Positions 61,646-64,000 of a stretch of DNA of 64,000 nt are shown here, in pieces (within the stretch, counting starts at the first letter, position 1; the number at the start of each line of letters is the position of its first letter). The notes under the pieces are model-generated. The model made no database searches. It was not told the origin of the DNA and worked only from the letters and a program-made list of their open reading frames with translations. Where the stretch lies: positions 1,320,359 through 1,384,358 of the forward strand of contig NZ_KQ236743.1 in NCBI RefSeq assembly GCF_001185345.1, written 5' to 3'. Origin of the DNA: Dorea sp. D27. GTDB lineage: Bacteria; Bacillota; Clostridia; Lachnospirales; Lachnospiraceae. The position numbers were made by a program, and so were the translations under genes.

Positions 61646-62182
61646 ATGAATACCAAGGAATGCATCATGACACGAAGAAGCATCCGCAGGTTCAAGCCGG
61701 AACGTGTGGATCATTCTCTGTTAGAATCTCTGATATCTACCGCATCCTATTCGCCGTCCTGGAAGAATAGTCAGATTACCCGTTATATCGCAGTCGAAGA
61801 TCCTTCAATTCTTGATACTATCGCTACTCATTTTACCCCGGAATTTAATTCCAAGATTGTAAAGCAGGCACCACTGCTTATTGCAGTTACTTTTGTAAAA
61901 GGTATCTGTGGTTTTGAGCGCGACGGTTCCTTTACGACAGATAAGGGAGACCGCTGGCAGATGTTTGACGCAGGTATCGCATGCCAGTCGTTCTGTCTTG
62001 CCGCTCATGAAGCAGGGCTTGGAACGGTAATCATGGGAATCTGGGATGAGGATGGCATCAGCGGACTGCTGCATATATCCAAGGACGAGGAGCTTGCCGC
62101 CTTAATAGCCGTCGGCTGGCCTGATATCGAACCGGCTGTACCCAGAAGAAAATCTGTGCAAGAAGTATTGACATATGTATAA
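61646..62182 (+). CDS. Nitroreductase family protein
   Basis: A 178-residue FMN enzyme ([20 protein letters not shown]) with the FMN-binding RRSIRRF motif near the N-terminus, [10 protein letters not shown] in the middle, and a C-terminal [10 protein letters not shown] with [11 protein letters not shown]. The ATG at 61646 has GGGAGGAT upstream. Its stop lies ten bases before pyrB, so it is probably co-transcribed with pyrBI. Confidence 0.85.
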   Translation: MNTKECIMTRRSIRRFKPERVDHSLLESLISTASYSPSWKNSQITRYIAVEDPSILDTIATHFTPEFNSKIVKQAPLLIAVTFVKGICGFERDGSFTTDKGDRWQMFDAGIACQSFCLAAHEAGLGTVIMGIWDEDGISGLLHISKDEELAALIAVGWPDIEPAVPRRKSVQEVLTYV

Positions 62183-62192
62183 GGAGGTTTTT

Positions 62193-63110
62193 ATGAGACA
62201 TTTGATGAGTCCACTGGATTTCTCGGTGGAAGAGTTGGATAAACTGATGGATCTGGCTAATGATATCGAAGCCAATCCGGAAAAATATGCGCATGCATGC
62301 GAGGGGAAGAAGCTTGCCACTTTGTTCTATGAGCCAAGTACAAGAACGAGACTGAGCCATGAGGCTGCCATGCTTAATCTGGGTGGCAGTATCATGGGGT
62401 TCTCCACTGCCGATTCCAGTTCTGCCGCTAAGGGGGAAAGCGTGTCAGATACGATCCGTACCATATCCTGCTATGCAGATATCTGTGCCATGCGCCATCC
62501 GAAGGAAGGCGCGCCTATGGTGGCATGCCGCCACTCTTCCATCCCTGTGATTAACGCAGGGGACGGAGGACACCAGCACCCGACCCAGACACTGACAGAC
62601 CTGCTCACCATCCGCTCTTTAAAAGGGCATCTCTCCGACATGACCATCGGGCTCTGCGGGGATCTGAAGTTTGGACGTACCGTCCACTCGCTTATCCATG
62701 CACTCGTCCGATATACGGGTATCAAATTTATACTGATATCCCCTGAAGAGCTGAGGCTTCCCAGCTACATACGCAACGATGTCCTGGATGCCAGAGATGT
62801 ACCTTATGAAGAAGTTGTCCGTCTTGAAGAAGCTCTGCCCAAATTGGATATCCTGTACATGACACGTGTACAGAAGGAGCGCTTCTTCAATGAGGAAGAC
62901 TATGTGCGTATGAAGGATTTCTACATCCTGGATGCGAAGAAGATGACGCTGGCCCCGGATAATATGTTCGTACTCCATCCGCTGCCGAGAGTGAACGAAA
63001 TCTCTGTAGAAGTAGACAGTGACCCAAGAGCTGCATATTTCAGACAGATGCAGTATGGCGTCTACGTGCGGATGGCTCTCATACTCACATTACTGGAAAT
63101 TGAAGTTTAG
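62193..63110 (+). CDS. pyrB: PyrB, aspartate carbamoyltransferase catalytic subunit
   Basis: A 305-residue catalytic chain with carbamoyl-phosphate motif [11 protein letters not shown] near residue 48 and [11 protein letters not shown] near 128. The end, [12 protein letters not shown], has the conserved HPLPR. It makes carbamoyl aspartate in the second step of pyrimidine synthesis. The ATG at 62193 has AAGGAGG upstream; the longer frame overlaps the nitroreductase. Confidence 0.95.
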   Translation: MRHLMSPLDFSVEELDKLMDLANDIEANPEKYAHACEGKKLATLFYEPSTRTRLSHEAAMLNLGGSIMGFSTADSSSAAKGESVSDTIRTISCYADICAMRHPKEGAPMVACRHSSIPVINAGDGGHQHPTQTLTDLLTIRSLKGHLSDMTIGLCGDLKFGRTVHSLIHALVRYTGIKFILISPEELRLPSYIRNDVLDARDVPYEEVVRLEEALPKLDILYMTRVQKERFFNEEDYVRMKDFYILDAKKMTLAPDNMFVLHPLPRVNEISVEVDSDPRAAYFRQMQYGVYVRMALILTLLEIEV

Positions 63111-63121
63111 GAGGAATTGTA

Positions 63122-63562
63122 ATGGTTGAAAATACACTAAACGTAGGCAGCATATCGGAAGGTTTCGTACTGGACCATATCCAGGCGGGAAGAAGCATGG
63201 ATATCTACAAGCACCTGAAGCTGGATAAGCTGGACTGCTGTGTGGCTATCATCAAGAATGCGCGCAGCAGCAAGATGGGAAGGAAAGATATTATCAAGAT
63301 TGAATGTCCGATAGATTTCATAGATCTCGATATCCTTGGCTTTATAGACCACAATATCACGATCAACATCATCAAGGATCAGAAGATCGTGGACAAGAAG
63401 GCTTTAAAGCTTCCGAAAGAGATTACCAACGTCATCCGATGCAAGAATCCGCGCTGTATCACTTCCATCGAGCAGGAGCTGGACCACATCTTTGTCCTGA
63501 CAGATCCGAAAAATGAAATCTACCGCTGTAAATACTGCGAAGAGAAGTACGACGAGCGTTAG
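63122..63562 (+). CDS. pyrI: PyrI, aspartate carbamoyltransferase regulatory subunit
   Basis: A 146-residue regulatory chain. The N-terminal allosteric domain carries the CTP-binding pattern (LDKLDCCVAIIKNARSSKMG). The C-terminal zinc domain has four cysteines, in CKNPRC and CKYC. It lies 11 bases after pyrB, making an E. coli-like pyrBI holoenzyme. It is followed by the structured RNA candidate. Confidence 0.93.
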   Translation: MVENTLNVGSISEGFVLDHIQAGRSMDIYKHLKLDKLDCCVAIIKNARSSKMGRKDIIKIECPIDFIDLDILGFIDHNITINIIKDQKIVDKKALKLPKEITNVIRCKNPRCITSIEQELDHIFVLTDPKNEIYRCKYCEEKYDER

Positions 63563-63574
63563 GAATGTGAGTTT

Positions 63575-63776
63575 AAGTAAATTAGGACGCCGCTGGGGAG
63601 GCAGGGGGCATCTGCTGCGATGCGTCCGGGACTGCGACTATCACACAGATTTCTAAGCCTGTGGAATGTTTGCCGATAGCGGCTCACACCCCACGGCAAT
63701 GTCATTAAGTTAAGAAAACAGAAGAAAGATGTAGAATACTTTAAAATATATATTCTGCATCTTTCTTCTGTTTTTT
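63575..63776 (+). ncRNA. Structured RNA candidate downstream of pyrI
   Basis: About 200 bases without coding potential but with strong nested pairing: P1 63589-63598 with 63689-63697, P2 63608-63612 with 63619-63623, P3 63638-63642 with 63675-63679, and P4 63644-63648 with 63659-63663, whose 10-base loop reads ATTTCTAAGC. It ends in a strong terminator (63718-63776). This is typical of an independent small RNA. Layout and length recall raiA-type RNAs; 6S RNA is less likely because the structure is branched. I cannot name the family. Confidence 0.5.
63718..63776 (+). terminator. Terminator of the structured RNA / pyrBI transcript
   Basis: A 21-bp stem (63718-63738 with 63751-63771, one G-T pair), a 12-base loop, and a T6 tail. 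Confidence 0.88.
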
Positions 63777-63852
63777 ATAAAAAAGGTTGACAATTCTTTA
63801 GAAATTTGTGGCGAAGCCAATTAATTATATATTTCTTAAGGAGGTTCCACCT

Positions 63853-64000
63853 ATGCATTTTCCACAGATTCTAAAGAAGAAGCTACTCACACTCATCTCT
63901 AAGATGGCCGCCAATCCGGCCCCCTTCGTCCGAAGGCCGGGGCACGATTTTGTCAGGATCCGCAAGCTTGGCTTCGAGCAGATGCTCCGTATCCTTATCA
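63853..64000 (+). mobile_element. IS4-type transposase, N-terminal part (cut by right edge)
   Basis: 49 codons from ATG 63853: MHFPQILKKKLLTLISKMAA and further NPAPFVRRPGHDFVRIRKLG with FEQMLRILI. AAGGAGG lies eight bases upstream. This N-terminus matches IS4-family transposases of Clostridia from memory. The insertion appears to start between the terminator at 63776 and the ATG. Its right end is outside the window. Confidence 0.75.

Overview
The window looks like a chromosomal segment of a gut Lachnospiraceae bacterium of the bile-acid 7-dehydroxylating type (Clostridium scindens / C. hylemonae group). The main evidence is a complete-looking bai gene run, baiB-baiCD-baiE-baiF-baiG-baiH-baiI, on the minus strand (about 19.4 kb down to 9.9 kb). 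The surrounding Firmicutes housekeeping genes fit (yicC-gmk-rpoZ-rimO-pgsA-cinA, rqcH, pheA, pyrBI). The baiA2 dehydrogenase that sits between baiE and baiF in C. scindens is absent here: only 26 bases separate the two genes. This points to a relative such as C. hylemonae, but the species call is inference.

Layout. 1-9.5 kb: DUF5685 protein (cut by the left edge), a drug/peptide-type ABC exporter with a small PLDc_N membrane protein and an XRE regulator, SGNH hydrolase, CorA transporter, VanZ protein, a rubredoxin-glutamate synthase fusion and a spore photoproduct lyase. 9.6-9.9 kb: a small gene whose frame runs through a UGA codon followed by a SECIS-like hairpin, a candidate selenoprotein, convergent with baiI. 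9.9-19.4 kb: the bai operon. 19.7-21.5 kb: two divergent AraC-type regulators (barA/barB-like), the first with two AraC DNA-binding domains, the second with none, closed by a strong terminator. 21.5-28.4 kb: methyltransferase, short UvrA paralogue, a GGGtGRT protein with its NifU-like partner, and a GNAT-DUF3298 fusion. 28.4-33.3 kb: cinA-pgsA-rimO-rpoZ-gmk-yicC operon, divergent from rqcH (33.5-35.3 kb). 35.3-40.2 kb: ABC exporter with a 51-residue membrane protein and a two-component system.

40.2-55.5 kb is a polymorphic-toxin island. One giant secreted YD-repeat/Rhs protein of about 3,058 residues is translationally coupled to an upstream membrane protein and followed by its probable immunity gene. 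Downstream lie several displaced C-terminal modules, each a scrap of Rhs core or pre-toxin region, a different toxin tip and a different AT-rich immunity gene. Three copies of a linker unit (hairpin terminator, decayed sequence, Rhs core fragment) separate them. This is an archive of alternative toxin tips made by repeated recombination at the 3' end of the Rhs gene.

55.5-64 kb: dGTPase, a zinc-ribbon membrane protein, a DUF815 ATPase, pheA, a CmpB-like membrane protein, a nitroreductase, pyrB and pyrI. A structured intergenic RNA candidate with its own terminator follows, then the start of an IS4-type transposase cut by the right edge.

How the genes work together: BaiB ligates CoA to bile acid, BaiG imports it, BaiCD/BaiH are flavin oxidoreductases acting on the 3-oxo steroid, BaiE removes the 7-alpha-hydroxyl, BaiF moves CoA between bile acids, and BaiI is a second SnoaL-like protein. 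The 3-alpha-hydroxysteroid dehydrogenase step must come from a gene outside this window. No tRNA, rRNA or CRISPR array was seen.
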